A stretch of DNA of 54,066 nt from Piscirickettsiaceae bacterium CG07_land_8_20_14_0_80_44_28 (GCA_002779995.1 PEWX01000009.1:1-54066); one strand, 5' to 3'. Positions 1 to 9,460 are shown, counted from the stretch's first letter. Numbers and translations are program-made. The notes: generated by a model not told the origin, from the sequence alone.

Positions 1-420
1 AAAGGGATGTTGCATGAGTTACAAGATGAAGCGGTTGAGGCCTTTAATGTATATGAAACCATTGCGTCACCTGCTTTAAAACACATTGCCTTGAAAAAAA
101 TGCTGCCAATTGCAATGACCTTAAAAGACTTTGACGCGGCTTTGATTGTTTTAGAGCGGTTATGTCAAATTTCTTTGGAATATATGGTGTCTTATGCAGA
201 TTTACTGGGATTGCTAGGCAATAAAAAGGCGGCTATTGAAGTGTTGATGATGTATTTGGGGCAATTCCCTGATCGACCTTCTGTTAAAAATAAATTGGCA
301 CAATATTATATTGATGAAGGGCAATTGGATGAGGCCAAAGCACAGCTTGAAGCCGTATTGGCCAAAGATGAGAACAATCGTACGGCTCAGCATCTCATGA
401 ATTTGGTTGCAGAGGCATAA
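1..420 (+). CDS. TPR-repeat protein, C-terminal part (5' end outside window)
   Basis: The reading frame is open from the first base, so the gene very probably begins upstream; the ATG at 7 is only the first in-window methionine. The 140 visible codons are almost entirely helical. The last part (YYIDEGQLDEAKAQLEAVL) has the alternating small/large pattern of a tetratricopeptide repeat, and an earlier helix pair (DFDAALIVLERL) looks like another. TPRs are protein-protein interaction scaffolds; the partner is not evident. The stop codon is followed directly by the ATG of the sialidase-fold gene, so the two are probably co-translated. Confidence 0.65.
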   Translation, partial: KGMLHELQDEAVEAFNVYETIASPALKHIALKKMLPIAMTLKDFDAALIVLERLCQISLEYMVSYADLLGLLGNKKAAIEVLMMYLGQFPDRPSVKNKLAQYYIDEGQLDEAKAQLEAVLAKDENNRTAQHLMNLVAEA

Positions 421-1368
421 ATGACCATTGCATTGTCGTTGGAATCGGTTAAATGTCTGTGGGATAAGGGGGCTCATAATGCTTTCACCGATTTGATAGA
501 GGTGGATGGCATTTGGTATTGTGCTTTTCGACAAGCACAGCACCATATGTCATTTGATGGAAAAATTGTCATTTTGTGTGCTAAAAATGACCAGGCCTGG
601 CAGAAATTTGCTGAAATTTGTTGGGCGGGTGGTGATTGTCGTGATCCTAAATTTGTGCTCACACCGCAAGGTAAGTTAATGTTAATGGCGGGTGTTCGAT
701 GGGCGGTTCCAATCTCAGCCGATTCAGCACTCTTCTCAGTTACCTGGCAGCTTGAAGCGTTGTCACACCCGTTTGTTAGTGAATCGGATCAAGGCACTTG
801 GCGTTGGAGTGGCAGCGCGAATCAAACGCAAATTTTCAGTATCGGCTACGCTGGTAAGGATCTGCAAGGGTGTTTATATACTTCAGACGATGGACGACAC
901 TGGCAAGCGCATTTGAAGCCTTTTTTCCCTGAAGCGGCGTGTTTTAGCAATGAATCTTCATTGGTTTTTTCCGAAGATGGCACGGGTTATTGTTTGTTAC
1001 GACGTGATGGTGAAGACTGCCCCGGTGCTTTAGGAGAATCAAGCCCTCCCTATCAAGATTGGCAGTGGCAAAACCTGTCTTTAGGTATTGGGGGCCCCAA
1101 AATGATTCATTTAAGCACCGGCGAATTGGTTGCAGCTTTTCGGGTTTTTGAAGAAAAACAACCTAAAGTGGTTGTTTATGAAATCTGCCCTAGCAGTGCC
1201 GAATTAAGCTATTTATTAACCTTACCTTCTAAAGGCGATTGTAGTTATCCAGGCCTGGTTGAAAAAGATGGGCAAATTTGGGTGAGTTATTATTCTTCAC
1301 ATCAAGGCAAGTCGGCGATTTATTTAGCAAAATTGAATATTAAATCGCCAAAAGTCTTTTTGGATTAG
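421..1368 (+). CDS. Sialidase-fold (BNR/Asp-box) beta-propeller protein
   Basis: This 315-residue protein has a clear Asp-box (S-x-D-x-G-x-x-W) at about residues 155-161 (SDDGRHW), a degenerate one around 184-189 (SEDGTG), and the RDPKF segment near 74-78 seen in sialidase-like propellers. No signal peptide is visible, so it is probably cytoplasmic, which is unusual for a secreted-sialidase relative. A glycosidase role is possible but not shown: the arginine triad and the nucleophile pair cannot be assigned by eye. It starts immediately after the TPR gene stop and converges on the EAL-HDOD gene with a 4-bp overlap. It carries two copies of the CCAGGCCTGG palindrome (591 and 1249). Confidence 0.6.
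   Translation: MTIALSLESVKCLWDKGAHNAFTDLIEVDGIWYCAFRQAQHHMSFDGKIVILCAKNDQAWQKFAEICWAGGDCRDPKFVLTPQGKLMLMAGVRWAVPISADSALFSVTWQLEALSHPFVSESDQGTWRWSGSANQTQIFSIGYAGKDLQGCLYTSDDGRHWQAHLKPFFPEAACFSNESSLVFSEDGTGYCLLRRDGEDCPGALGESSPPYQDWQWQNLSLGIGGPKMIHLSTGELVAAFRVFEEKQPKVVVYEICPSSAELSYLLTLPSKGDCSYPGLVEKDGQIWVSYYSSHQGKSAIYLAKLNIKSPKVFLD
591..600. repeat. CCAGGCCTGG palindrome, coding copy
   Basis: Exact copy read as Q-A-W inside the sialidase-fold gene. Its surroundings (582-611) match the surroundings of the rnfG copy at 26 of 30 bases. Confidence 0.8.
1249..1258. repeat. CCAGGCCTGG palindrome, coding copy
   Basis: Exact copy read as P-G-L near the end of the sialidase-fold gene, a different reading frame from the copy at 591. 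Confidence 0.8.
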
Positions 1369-2588
1369 GCAGCTGATAAGCTATTGAGCGTTTGGTTTGC
1401 CCAGCCTGTCGCATTCATATAATCATTTGAAATAACCATGATGTCAGCGCCTTCAAATCCGGTCATAATCATGTGCGTATTGCCTTGTTCTAACGCTCTG
1501 GCAATAAAGAGTGCTTGCCCCATCATCCCTTTTTGATCGGTAAGCGCTGCTTTAATGCTGTCTGAAAGTGGCAGCTGGTCAACAATATCAACCATTGGGG
1601 TTTTTAAAAACGCATTTAAAGTTGAAAAGAGTCCAACCATAAAGAAACGTTCTTTAATCACGTCTTGTCCAATACTGGTGGCAAGCGACTCTAAAAATTT
1701 AGCGCGGACTAAAGCGGTGACCAATAGCTCTGTTGGCACTTCACTCACTTCTGAGAGCATCAACATATTCACCCAAAATTTAAGGCGTTTCAGCCCCATA
1801 AAATTGACCGCTTGTTTTAAGCTATCAATGATTTTGGGTAGGTTATTTTGTGGGTGGTTAATCGCTGCCAGCAATTTATGGGTCAGCCCAACATCGCTGC
1901 CGATGGTTTTTGCCAGAACATCAAACTCAATATCAGGGTCATTGACTTCTGCAAGCAGTTTCAACATTGCCAGTTTGTTACTGGCCACTTCTTTTTGAGA
2001 GGAGATAATCGGGTTGGTGAAAAAATACCCTTGGAAGTAATGCGCCCCTTTATTTTTCATTGTGCTATAGGTTTCTTCTGAATCGACACCCGTGATAATG
2101 ACTTTGAAGTTTTTTTGCTGTAGTTTTGTCAAGAGTTCATCGAGTGATTGTTCGTTGAAATCCACGACTTTGAACTTCACAAGTTTGGCAAAGGAAAGCA
2201 GTTTGTCGTGTTCAGGGGTTGGTTGGTAATCCTGAAGCGCTATTTGCACACCCTGTTGTATCATCTCTTTAATGGCCAATAATGCGGCCTTGTCTTTAAG
2301 AATATCGATGTCAATTTCCACAATCAGTTTAGACAGGGACGCTATCGGTGGTAATAAATCCAGCTTTAGAAGTGGAAGGGGGGCTTGATAAAACACAGGC
2401 TTATTGGCGGTCAGTTCATTAAAACCAATATGATCTTGAATGTGTCGCCACTGATCTTTAATGGCAGCTTCCCACTGTTCGGTGGTTAAGTTTTTACCCG
2501 GAGGCGCTTCTACTTTAAGTTGGTAGGCATAAAGCGCCTGGGTTGCATCGAGTACAGGTTGTTTATTAATCAGCAAAGGTAGCGACAT
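1365..2588 (-). CDS. EAL-HDOD two-domain signalling protein, catalytically degenerate EAL
   Basis: The 407 residues match the EAL-HDOD architecture: an N-terminal EAL-like half beginning with the typical KQPVLDATQALYAYQLKVE segment, and a C-terminal HDOD half (about 205-400; AMLKLLAEVNDPDIEFDVLAKTI onward). The catalytic E-A-L triplet and the DDFGTG loop of active phosphodiesterases are absent, so cyclic-di-GMP hydrolysis is unlikely. Related proteins (the YuxH/CdgJ type) act as regulators of motility or attachment through protein contacts. It is a single gene, divergent from nothing nearby, with its own leader after the proS terminator. Placement in this family is firm; the specific role is unknown. 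Confidence 0.8.
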   Translation of the reverse strand: MSLPLLINKQPVLDATQALYAYQLKVEAPPGKNLTTEQWEAAIKDQWRHIQDHIGFNELTANKPVFYQAPLPLLKLDLLPPIASLSKLIVEIDIDILKDKAALLAIKEMIQQGVQIALQDYQPTPEHDKLLSFAKLVKFKVVDFNEQSLDELLTKLQQKNFKVIITGVDSEETYSTMKNKGAHYFQGYFFTNPIISSQKEVASNKLAMLKLLAEVNDPDIEFDVLAKTIGSDVGLTHKLLAAINHPQNNLPKIIDSLKQAVNFMGLKRLKFWVNMLMLSEVSEVPTELLVTALVRAKFLESLATSIGQDVIKERFFMVGLFSTLNAFLKTPMVDIVDQLPLSDSIKAALTDQKGMMGQALFIARALEQGNTHMIMTGFEGADIMVISNDYMNATGWANQTLNSLSAA

Positions 2589-2626
2589 GGTAGTAATTCC
2601 ATTTAAAGCGTTTCAGAGTACAAAAA

Positions 2627-2671
2627 CATGACAACCCCTGCAGTATTTGCTATTTTTCGATGGTTGTCATG
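2627..2671 (-). terminator. Hairpin with perfect 10-bp arms downstream of proS
   Basis: CATGACAACC at 2627-2636 pairs perfectly with GGTTGTCATG at 2662-2671 across a 25-base loop. Read on the minus strand the second arm is followed by GTTTTTG, so it fits a proS terminator. The long loop and its position upstream of the EAL-HDOD start also allow a regulatory leader. Confidence 0.5.
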
Positions 2672-2779
2672 ACCCACACAGTATTATGTTTGATTGCATT
2701 ATAGGGCAAAAAAACCTTTGGGAATAGCCTACATCCAACCGATGTTGATTAGTAATTTTTATCAGAGTAAATAGGTTTT

Positions 2780-4504
2780 TTAAATTCCAAGTTTATTCAG
2801 TAAAAATGGCAGGAGTTCGTCTTGATTAATGTCCTGTGAATCGCTGTCACGGCGATGCTTGTATTCAATTTCACCTTTATCCAACCCGCGCTCGCCAATG
2901 ACGATACGGTGGGGAATGCCAATAAGTTCCATATCGTTAAACATCACCCCAGGACGTTCCTTCCGATCATCTAATAGCACATCGATACCCTTGGATTTTA
3001 ATTCGTTATATAAAGCGATAGTCGCCGTTTCCACGCGAGGGGATTTATGCATTTGCATTGGTACAATACACACTTGGAAAGGGGCAATCGACTCTGGCCA
3101 AATAATGCCTTTTTCATCATGGTTTTGTTCGATGGCAGCAGCTACCACACGAGTCACGCCAATACCATAACAGCCCATTTCTAAAATTTGCGCACGACTG
3201 TTTTCATTTAAGACATTGGCATTCAGTGCTTTTGAATACTTATTGCCAAGCTGGAATATATGACCGACTTCAATGCCGCGACGAATTTCAAGTGTGCCTT
3301 TTCCACAAGGGCTTGGATCGCCTTTAACCACATTGCGAAGATCCGCCACTTCAGTGATTTGAGCATCGCGTTCCCAGTTCGCACCTTGATAGTGGAAGCC
3401 ATCTTTATTCGCGCCACAAATAAAGTCAGCCAGGTGCGCTGCAGAACGATCAACGATCACAGGGATATTTTTTTCAATTAAGTTAACCGGGCCAATTGAG
3501 CCAGCATGACACCCTAATGTCTCCATGATTTCAGCATCCGTTGCCATTTCTAGTGGTGATGCAATTTGTGGCAATTTCTCAGCTTTAATTTCATTTAACT
3601 GATGATCACCACGTAGTACCAACGCAACAATGGGGGTTTCGGGCAAGGCACCTTTGACAATCAGCGTTTTAGCGACTTTTGAGGGGGCAACGGATAAGAA
3701 TTGACAGACTTCATCAATCGTATGTTGGTTGGGGGTGGCAATTTCAGTTAACGCTTCGCATGCCTCCGCACGCGGGGCGGTTGGTGCGATGGCTTCTGCT
3801 AATTCTACATTGGCGGCATAATCTGACTCGGTAGAAAAAGCAATGTCATCTTCCCCTGAATCAGCGAGAACGTGGAATTCATGCGACCCTTCCCCCCCAA
3901 TCGAGCCAGTATCGGCTTGAACGGCTCTAAAATTCAAACCAATACGGCTGAAAATGCGATGGTAGGTTTCAAACATCACCTCATAGGTTTGTTGCAAACT
4001 TTCGGTATCCATGTGGAAAGAATAGGCATCTTTCATAATAAATTCTCGTGACCGCATGACGCCAAAACGTGGACGAATCTCATCACGGAATTTGGTTTGA
4101 ATTTGATAAAAATTGGCGGGTAACTGTTTATAGCTGCGAATTTCTTTACGCACCAAATCAGTAATAATTTCTTCATGGGTGGGGCCTAAAGCGAAATCCC
4201 GATGATGGCGGTCTTTAAATCGCAATAATTCAGGGCCATAATCGTCTGCTCGCCCGGATTCTTCCCACAACTCCATTGGTTGAACCACCGGCATTAAACA
4301 TTCTTGTGCACCCGCCACGTCCATTTCTTGCCGAATAATGGCTTCCACCTTGCGCAAAACTTTGACACCCAGCGGTAGCCAGTTGTAGAGGCCGCCGGCT
4401 AATGGGCGAATCAAGCCGGCTCTCAGCATGAGCTGATGGCTGATAACAACCGCATCAGCAGGGGTTTCACGAGTGGTGGCGAGTAAAAGAGAAGAGGTTT
4501 TCAT
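2780..4504 (-). CDS. proS: Prolyl-tRNA synthetase
   Basis: Charges tRNA-Pro with proline in the cytoplasm. The product is a 574-residue bacterial-type (long) class II enzyme. The N-terminal catalytic core is clear ([25 protein letters not shown], motif 2 around [18 protein letters not shown]). An editing INS domain is inserted at roughly 225-390, and the C-terminal anticodon-binding domain includes [20 protein letters not shown]. The ATG at 4504 is chosen because family members begin with the [15 protein letters not shown]-like segment; an in-frame extension to 4582 encodes an unrelated hydrophobic stretch. Length and motifs are normal. Confidence 0.97.
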   Translation of the reverse strand: MKTSSLLLATTRETPADAVVISHQLMLRAGLIRPLAGGLYNWLPLGVKVLRKVEAIIRQEMDVAGAQECLMPVVQPMELWEESGRADDYGPELLRFKDRHHRDFALGPTHEEIITDLVRKEIRSYKQLPANFYQIQTKFRDEIRPRFGVMRSREFIMKDAYSFHMDTESLQQTYEVMFETYHRIFSRIGLNFRAVQADTGSIGGEGSHEFHVLADSGEDDIAFSTESDYAANVELAEAIAPTAPRAEACEALTEIATPNQHTIDEVCQFLSVAPSKVAKTLIVKGALPETPIVALVLRGDHQLNEIKAEKLPQIASPLEMATDAEIMETLGCHAGSIGPVNLIEKNIPVIVDRSAAHLADFICGANKDGFHYQGANWERDAQITEVADLRNVVKGDPSPCGKGTLEIRRGIEVGHIFQLGNKYSKALNANVLNENSRAQILEMGCYGIGVTRVVAAAIEQNHDEKGIIWPESIAPFQVCIVPMQMHKSPRVETATIALYNELKSKGIDVLLDDRKERPGVMFNDMELIGIPHRIVIGERGLDKGEIEYKHRRDSDSQDINQDELLPFLLNKLGI

Positions 4505-4606
4505 AGCAAACAGTGGGCCTTTCAAAAATGATAAATCAAAAAAAAAGATTATTTTAGCATGAAATTTTGTGAGCAAAGGCATTGCTGTTGCTTCATGAGC
4601 AGGGGA

Positions 4607-5152
4607 TTAGTCGACCAACCAGTGTCCCACATAAGAGAAGATGCCAATCATAATGCCCGTCACAAATTGCGCATGAACGAGATAAGAAAATTGCTTGAGT
4701 TGGCGCGGAGAAAATCGCCAGCGCAAGAAGAATCCAAACAGTCCTTGCCAAATCAATAAGCCTAAAACAACTTGAAATAACACAATTTCAAGATGCCAAC
4801 CGACTAAAGCGATATGTAAAAAGATCAGTGCTAAAGTGGCAATGCCAACATAGGCATGGGTTTTGTTGAGCGGAATGAGTAGGGTTTGGATGATCGACCG
4901 AGAAAGCCCCTCTAAGGGTTCTGGAATCAATCTTTGGGCAAAGCTGCCTTTGGTGGCAATGAGTTTCAGTAGGGTTCGAGCGTAAATAAATAGCAATAAC
5001 CAAAGCGCCACTTCACCGATTTCCTCACCGATCTCACTTAAAAAAGTTTCAGGATGATCAGGGGGTGAATAGCCCGCCATTGTCCAATAATAGCCAATGG
5101 CCATTAAAAAGGTTATTAAAGTGTAAACAAGGAGTTTATAAAATGACGACAT
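4607..5152 (-). CDS. Multi-pass membrane protein with paired histidines, putative haem-b membrane protein
   Basis: The 181 residues contain about five hydrophobic helices and little soluble sequence. Histidines sit about one helix length apart within consecutive helices: H in NKTHAYVG with H in IFLHIAL, and H in LVHAQF with H in YVGHWL. That pattern is typical of bis-haem cytochrome b or ferric-reductase-like membrane domains, so transmembrane electron transfer is inferred. The start lies inside the end of the upstream haem-sensor GGDEF-EAL gene (17-bp overlap), implying translational coupling. It was not matched to a named family with certainty. Confidence 0.55.
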   Translation of the reverse strand: MSSFYKLLVYTLITFLMAIGYYWTMAGYSPPDHPETFLSEIGEEIGEVALWLLLFIYARTLLKLIATKGSFAQRLIPEPLEGLSRSIIQTLLIPLNKTHAYVGIATLALIFLHIALVGWHLEIVLFQVVLGLLIWQGLFGFFLRWRFSPRQLKQFSYLVHAQFVTGIMIGIFSYVGHWLVD

Positions 5153-7589
5153 GGTTATTTTTTATGAGGGCTTCAAATTCCGCTTGCGGTTGTGGTTTGC
5201 CAAATAGGTAGCCTTGATAGTTTTGACAGCCCATTTCTGCTAGGATTTGCTGATGTTCTAGGGTTTCAACGCCTTCAGCGATGACGCTGAGATTCAAACT
5301 ATCAGATAAGGTAATAATGGTTTGGGCAATGGCTTTATCATTTTCATCGGTCAATAGACCCCGAACAAATCCTTGATCAATTTTTAGTTGATCTAACGGT
5401 AGACGTTTTAAATAGGTTAGTGAAGAATAGCCGGTTCCAAAGTCATCTAATGAAAAGCTGATGCCTTTGGCTTTTAAGCCATCCATTTTTCGAACGGCTT
5501 CATCTACCGATGCAAGGAACAAACTTTCGGTGAGTTCCAGTTTTAGCCGGCGACTGAATTCGGGCTGTAATAGCGATTCAACCTGTGATTCAAATTCAGC
5601 AAGATGAAATTGTTTCGCACTGACATTGACGGCAAGGGTTAAGCCATTTAAATCAGGGTCATTAGACCATTCCTTGAGAATATCGCAGGCTTGGGAGAGT
5701 ACCCAGTGACCGATTGGAATAATGAGCCCGGTCTCTTCTGCCAGGGGAATAAAGTGGATGGGTGAAATCATACCTTTGTCTGGGTGATTCCAACGAATCA
5801 GTGCTTCTGCACCAATGATTTGTGCTTGTGAATTAACCTGGGATTGCATGTACAATTCAAATTCTTGACGATTGATCGCTTGTTTCAAAGCCCGTTCTAA
5901 TTCGGTTCTGGCACTTAATAATTTTTGCATTTTCGGATCAAAAAAGCGTAGATTGTTCCGTCCATTTTCTTTGGCTTGATACATGGCTAGCTCGGCATGT
6001 TTAAAGACTTCTTCTTGAGTATGGGTTTTGCCATTAAACAAGGTGATGCCTAAACTGCAACTGGTTTGATATTCATGTTCGCCAATATAGAAGGCTTGTT
6101 GAATCGAGTGGAGCAGTTTGCGGCCAAATTTTTCAGCTTGATCAAGAGCCGCCGCTTGGGTATGGTTTAACGTTGAAAGTAATACCACAAATTCATCTCC
6201 TCCAAATCGTCCCAACTTGGCATCTTTAGGTAAAATAGCTCGAATCCGTTCGGAGAGGAGTTTTAAAAGGACATCGCCCACTTCATAGCCCTGGGTGTCA
6301 TTTAGCTGCTTAAAATTATCTAAATCAATTAAAATCAAAGAGCCAACTGTTTGTAGTGAGTTACAGTTTTTGATGGCTTCAGTTAAATGGATTTGCATAA
6401 AACGACGATTGGGCAGTTGGGTTAGTACATCGTATTGTGCTAAATATTCGACTTCGGTTTTGGCTTCTTTCAGTTCAGTAATATCCAAACAATGACCAAT
6501 AAATCCTGCGAATTGATTGTTGCTATCATTATGTGGGCTGGCTTCTTCTAATAACCAGCGCACTTCGCCATCATGGCGAATGACTCGATAAACCAAACTA
6601 TACTTTTCTTGTTTTTGATAGGCTTGCGTTAAGGTCTGCTGGTGGAAGTTTTGGTCATCCGTATGGATGATAGATAGGCGATTCTGTGAGAGGGCTTCTT
6701 CAAGGGTCAGTCCTGCAAAATTTAGCCAAGGTTGGTTAAAAAATATATAGTGTTTTGACTGATCTGCTAACCAGATCATTACTTGACCATTATTTGTGAC
6801 CGACCGATAGAGCGCTTCATTTTCTAATAATATCTTTTCTTGAAGTTCTTGTTTGGCTCTGAGTTTGGATTCTTTGCGCCAACCCAATACAAATCCCACT
6901 AACCCCATGAGCCAAACTGAACCGTGAGACAATTGAAGCTCAAATTCACGTTGGACTTCTTGCGCCAAAAAAGGTGCCATTGGCACAAAAGTGCTGATGC
7001 CGCCTCTAATTTGCCCCAGTTGATACCCTTGGTGAGCGTGGCATTTCAGACAGGATTCTTCAATCTTTAACGGTCGAATCAAGCGCATATAGGATTGATC
7101 TTCTATTAAACTGATTTCTTGAATGGGTTCTGCCTTTTGTTCAAATCGTTTGAGAGCAGCAAATTCCCATGTATCGGGTTTATTATCCGGGTTTAACAAG
7201 TTTAAACTGGTGAGGTGAGTTTTAACGCCATATTCATCGCCAAAATGCGTTTGCATGTCTCTCAACATATAGGCTGGATTAATCAATGTTAATTTGATAC
7301 CGCTGGTGGTGATGACATCTCGGTTCGCTATATCAAGATAAGGGTTGGGTGGGGTTTTATCGGTTGGTGGAACATAAACGCCGCCGTGTGAAGCGCCCCA
7401 TCTCCGAAAGCTGACATCTTTGTTGACCGTGGCTAATGCGGCTGAACTGGCAGCTTGCCAGGTTGCTGTTTTTAACCCCTGTAGGTTATAAAACCAAGAG
7501 ACTAAAATTAAAACGCTCCATAAGCCGATGATTAAGCTGTATTTATGAGTGAGTGCGTTTGGTAAACGATTTTGAATCCGCCAGGACAT
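5136..7589 (-). CDS. c-haem sensor (DUF3365/Tll0287-like) PAS-GGDEF-EAL cyclic-di-GMP enzyme
   Basis: 817 residues. An N-terminal membrane helix (about 17-38) is followed by a periplasmic domain containing one CxxCH haem-c site, CLKCH at 180-184. A second membrane helix lies near 221-237, then a PAS domain (about 258-375). The GGDEF domain is intact at 463-467, but the inhibitory I-site position reads LPKD instead of RxxD. The EAL domain is intact (AEALIRW, TES, DDFGTGYSS, EGVE, QGYLF). Both diguanylate cyclase and phosphodiesterase activity are therefore possible, presumably tuned by redox or ligand state at the haem. It overlaps the downstream putative cytochrome b gene. Domain assignment is strong; the signal sensed is inferred. 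Confidence 0.9.
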   Translation of the reverse strand: MSWRIQNRLPNALTHKYSLIIGLWSVLILVSWFYNLQGLKTATWQAASSAALATVNKDVSFRRWGASHGGVYVPPTDKTPPNPYLDIANRDVITTSGIKLTLINPAYMLRDMQTHFGDEYGVKTHLTSLNLLNPDNKPDTWEFAALKRFEQKAEPIQEISLIEDQSYMRLIRPLKIEESCLKCHAHQGYQLGQIRGGISTFVPMAPFLAQEVQREFELQLSHGSVWLMGLVGFVLGWRKESKLRAKQELQEKILLENEALYRSVTNNGQVMIWLADQSKHYIFFNQPWLNFAGLTLEEALSQNRLSIIHTDDQNFHQQTLTQAYQKQEKYSLVYRVIRHDGEVRWLLEEASPHNDSNNQFAGFIGHCLDITELKEAKTEVEYLAQYDVLTQLPNRRFMQIHLTEAIKNCNSLQTVGSLILIDLDNFKQLNDTQGYEVGDVLLKLLSERIRAILPKDAKLGRFGGDEFVVLLSTLNHTQAAALDQAEKFGRKLLHSIQQAFYIGEHEYQTSCSLGITLFNGKTHTQEEVFKHAELAMYQAKENGRNNLRFFDPKMQKLLSARTELERALKQAINRQEFELYMQSQVNSQAQIIGAEALIRWNHPDKGMISPIHFIPLAEETGLIIPIGHWVLSQACDILKEWSNDPDLNGLTLAVNVSAKQFHLAEFESQVESLLQPEFSRRLKLELTESLFLASVDEAVRKMDGLKAKGISFSLDDFGTGYSSLTYLKRLPLDQLKIDQGFVRGLLTDENDKAIAQTIITLSDSLNLSVIAEGVETLEHQQILAEMGCQNYQGYLFGKPQPQAEFEALIKNNHVVIL

Positions 7590-7664
7590 ACCGATTCCTT
7601 AAAAAGTGCCTAAAGTAGGCCTTTGAGAATTACTCAATTCATGTTATTGAACGTTTGGTGAGTG

Positions 7665-7856
7665 CTATTGATACTTTTCTTTGCATTTTTCAATGGCTTG
7701 CCAGTAGGCCGCATTGTTATTGGCGGGGTTTTTACTGTTGTCCCAAAGCGCGCTGGCTTTTTCTTTACAGTCTCTAAGGTCAGCATTTTCACAGCCCGAA
7801 AGCCATAAAAAACTGCTGAATAGGGCGAATAACCAAATTGTATTTAAACGTTTCAT
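7665..7856 (-). CDS. Small lipoprotein, unknown function
   Basis: A 63-residue product with a lysine/arginine start, a hydrophobic stretch and an LSGC lipobox with the acceptor cysteine at about residue 22. The mature part is about 40 residues, hydrophilic, with two further cysteines (DCKE and KCKE) that could form a disulfide. It lies 75 bp upstream of the haem-sensor GGDEF-EAL gene on the same strand. It may be co-transcribed with that gene, but no function is recognised. Confidence 0.6.
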   Translation of the reverse strand: MKRLNTIWLFALFSSFLWLSGCENADLRDCKEKASALWDNSKNPANNNAAYWQAIEKCKEKYQ

Positions 7857-7925
7857 AAAACCTCACTGTTCAACTCCGGGGTAAAAATGTGTGTTTTTGC
7901 AAATGTCAGAGTGCTGTTGGGTGTT

Positions 7926-8066
7926 TTATTCGAGGTGCCCATTTTTTAGAGCTAACTTTTCGTTTGACAGTTTAGCAAATTATCAGCAAAAGCAAAGTAT
8001 TTCCTAACCTCTTGTGATTTCTATAACATCAATTCATAATGAGCAGGGGGTTATTCGAGGTTCCCA
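7926..8066. repeat. Two 16-bp direct repeats upstream of dgt
   Basis: TTATTCGAGGTGCCCA at 7926-7941 recurs as TTATTCGAGGTTCCCA at 8051-8066, differing at one base. The second copy is followed at once by another GGTTCCCA. They lie in the divergent intergenic region between the small lipoprotein and dgt and could be operator-like. Confidence 0.45.
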
Positions 8067-8101
8067 ATAGGTTCCCATTCGCTATTTGGTGAGGAGTAAG
8101 C

Positions 8102-9460
8102 ATGCATCAAGCACAGTCAGAAGCACTAGATTGGACACAACGTTATACCGATTTTTTATCAAGCCAGCCTTCTCGGGAACCGAGGATCGTTTATCAGCGA
8201 GACCGTGCGCGGGTGATTCATTCGGCTTCTTTTCGTCGTTTGCAGGCGAAAACACAAATATTTGGCTTGAACGAATCGGATTTTTATCGAACCCGCCTAA
8301 CGCATTCTATGGAAGTCGCCCAAATTGGCTCAGGATTGGTTGAACAACTGATAACTGTCGGACAAGGGAAGGCTTATATCGACTGGCTGCCCTCATTTTA
8401 TTTGATGGAAGCGATTTGTTTGGCACATGATTTAGGACACCCGCCTTATGGTCATGGCGGGGAGGTCGCGCTGAATTATATGATGCGAAATTATGGTGGG
8501 TTTGAAGGGAATGCGCAAACCTTGCGTATCTTGGCGCGGTTAGGCGAATATACCCCCGAAAATGGTATCGACCTATCGCGTCGCGCCACTTTGGGTGTAT
8601 TAAAATATCCTGCTATTTATGATGACGTCCTATCTCATAACACTGCATATCTGTCCTATTTACAAGCCCCGGATGCGTTTGATTTTAAAACCTTGGATAT
8701 GAGTCGTTGGCATCCGCCAAAAGCCAGCGTTTATCAGGAAGAACAGGCTCAGTTTGAATGGGTGTTGAGTTTATTTTCTGAAGCAGATAGAAAACGCTTT
8801 ACTCAACTGCAAGCTGATGGAAAAGGGTTCCCTAAAACCCAATACAAGGCTCTGGATACCACTTTGATGGAGTTGGCCGATGACATTGCCTATGGGATTC
8901 ACGATTTAGAAGATGCTGTCGCAATGGGAATGGTTTCACGGGATTTGTGGCAAACTGAAGTGATGGAACAGCCTGTCTTTAAAACCTATGCGCTTTGGGA
9001 TGAGGTAATGACGCAACGTTTGTTTAGTGACCGCTCTAAAGACCGTAAACATGCCATTAGCAAAATGGTGGGCATTATGGTGGAAAGCATTTATATGGCT
9101 GAAAATCCTGCCTTTGAGCATCCTTTGTTGCGGTATCAAGCGTGTTTAGGTGAGGCTGAAATGGCGGTGTTGGAGTTATTGAAGCGATTTGTTTATCAGC
9201 ATGTGATTACCCTACCCGAAGTGAAAGGCATGGAATATAAAGGGCAATTGATTGTATTGGATTTGTTTAAGTCCTTAAGAGCCAATCCTCAGGCGTTATT
9301 GCCTAGAAATACCTTTAAGCGGTTTGCACAAGCAGCGTCAGAAAGGGCACAGCATCGCATTTTATCCGACTATATTGCAGGGATGACCAATACTTACGCT
9401 TCGCGCTTGTACGAGAAATTTTTTACCGCTTCTCAAGGCTCGATTTTTGATCGTATTTGA
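8102..9460 (+). CDS. dgt: dGTPase-like deoxynucleotide triphosphohydrolase
   Basis: 452 residues of the HD superfamily. The RDRARVIHSASFRRLQAKTQIF segment, the metal-binding RLTHSMEVAQIG histidine and AHDLGHPPYGHGGE carry the H...HD motif, and a distal ADDIAYGIHDLED supplies the last aspartate. The enzyme cleaves dNTPs to deoxynucleoside and triphosphate, affecting dNTP pools and replication fidelity. A GAGGAG ribosome site lies 5 bases before the ATG. Its 3' end converges with queG and overlaps it by 28 bp, and its terminator candidate lies inside the queG coding region. Confidence 0.93.
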   Translation: MHQAQSEALDWTQRYTDFLSSQPSREPRIVYQRDRARVIHSASFRRLQAKTQIFGLNESDFYRTRLTHSMEVAQIGSGLVEQLITVGQGKAYIDWLPSFYLMEAICLAHDLGHPPYGHGGEVALNYMMRNYGGFEGNAQTLRILARLGEYTPENGIDLSRRATLGVLKYPAIYDDVLSHNTAYLSYLQAPDAFDFKTLDMSRWHPPKASVYQEEQAQFEWVLSLFSEADRKRFTQLQADGKGFPKTQYKALDTTLMELADDIAYGIHDLEDAVAMGMVSRDLWQTEVMEQPVFKTYALWDEVMTQRLFSDRSKDRKHAISKMVGIMVESIYMAENPAFEHPLLRYQACLGEAEMAVLELLKRFVYQHVITLPEVKGMEYKGQLIVLDLFKSLRANPQALLPRNTFKRFAQAASERAQHRILSDYIAGMTNTYASRLYEKFFTASQGSIFDRI

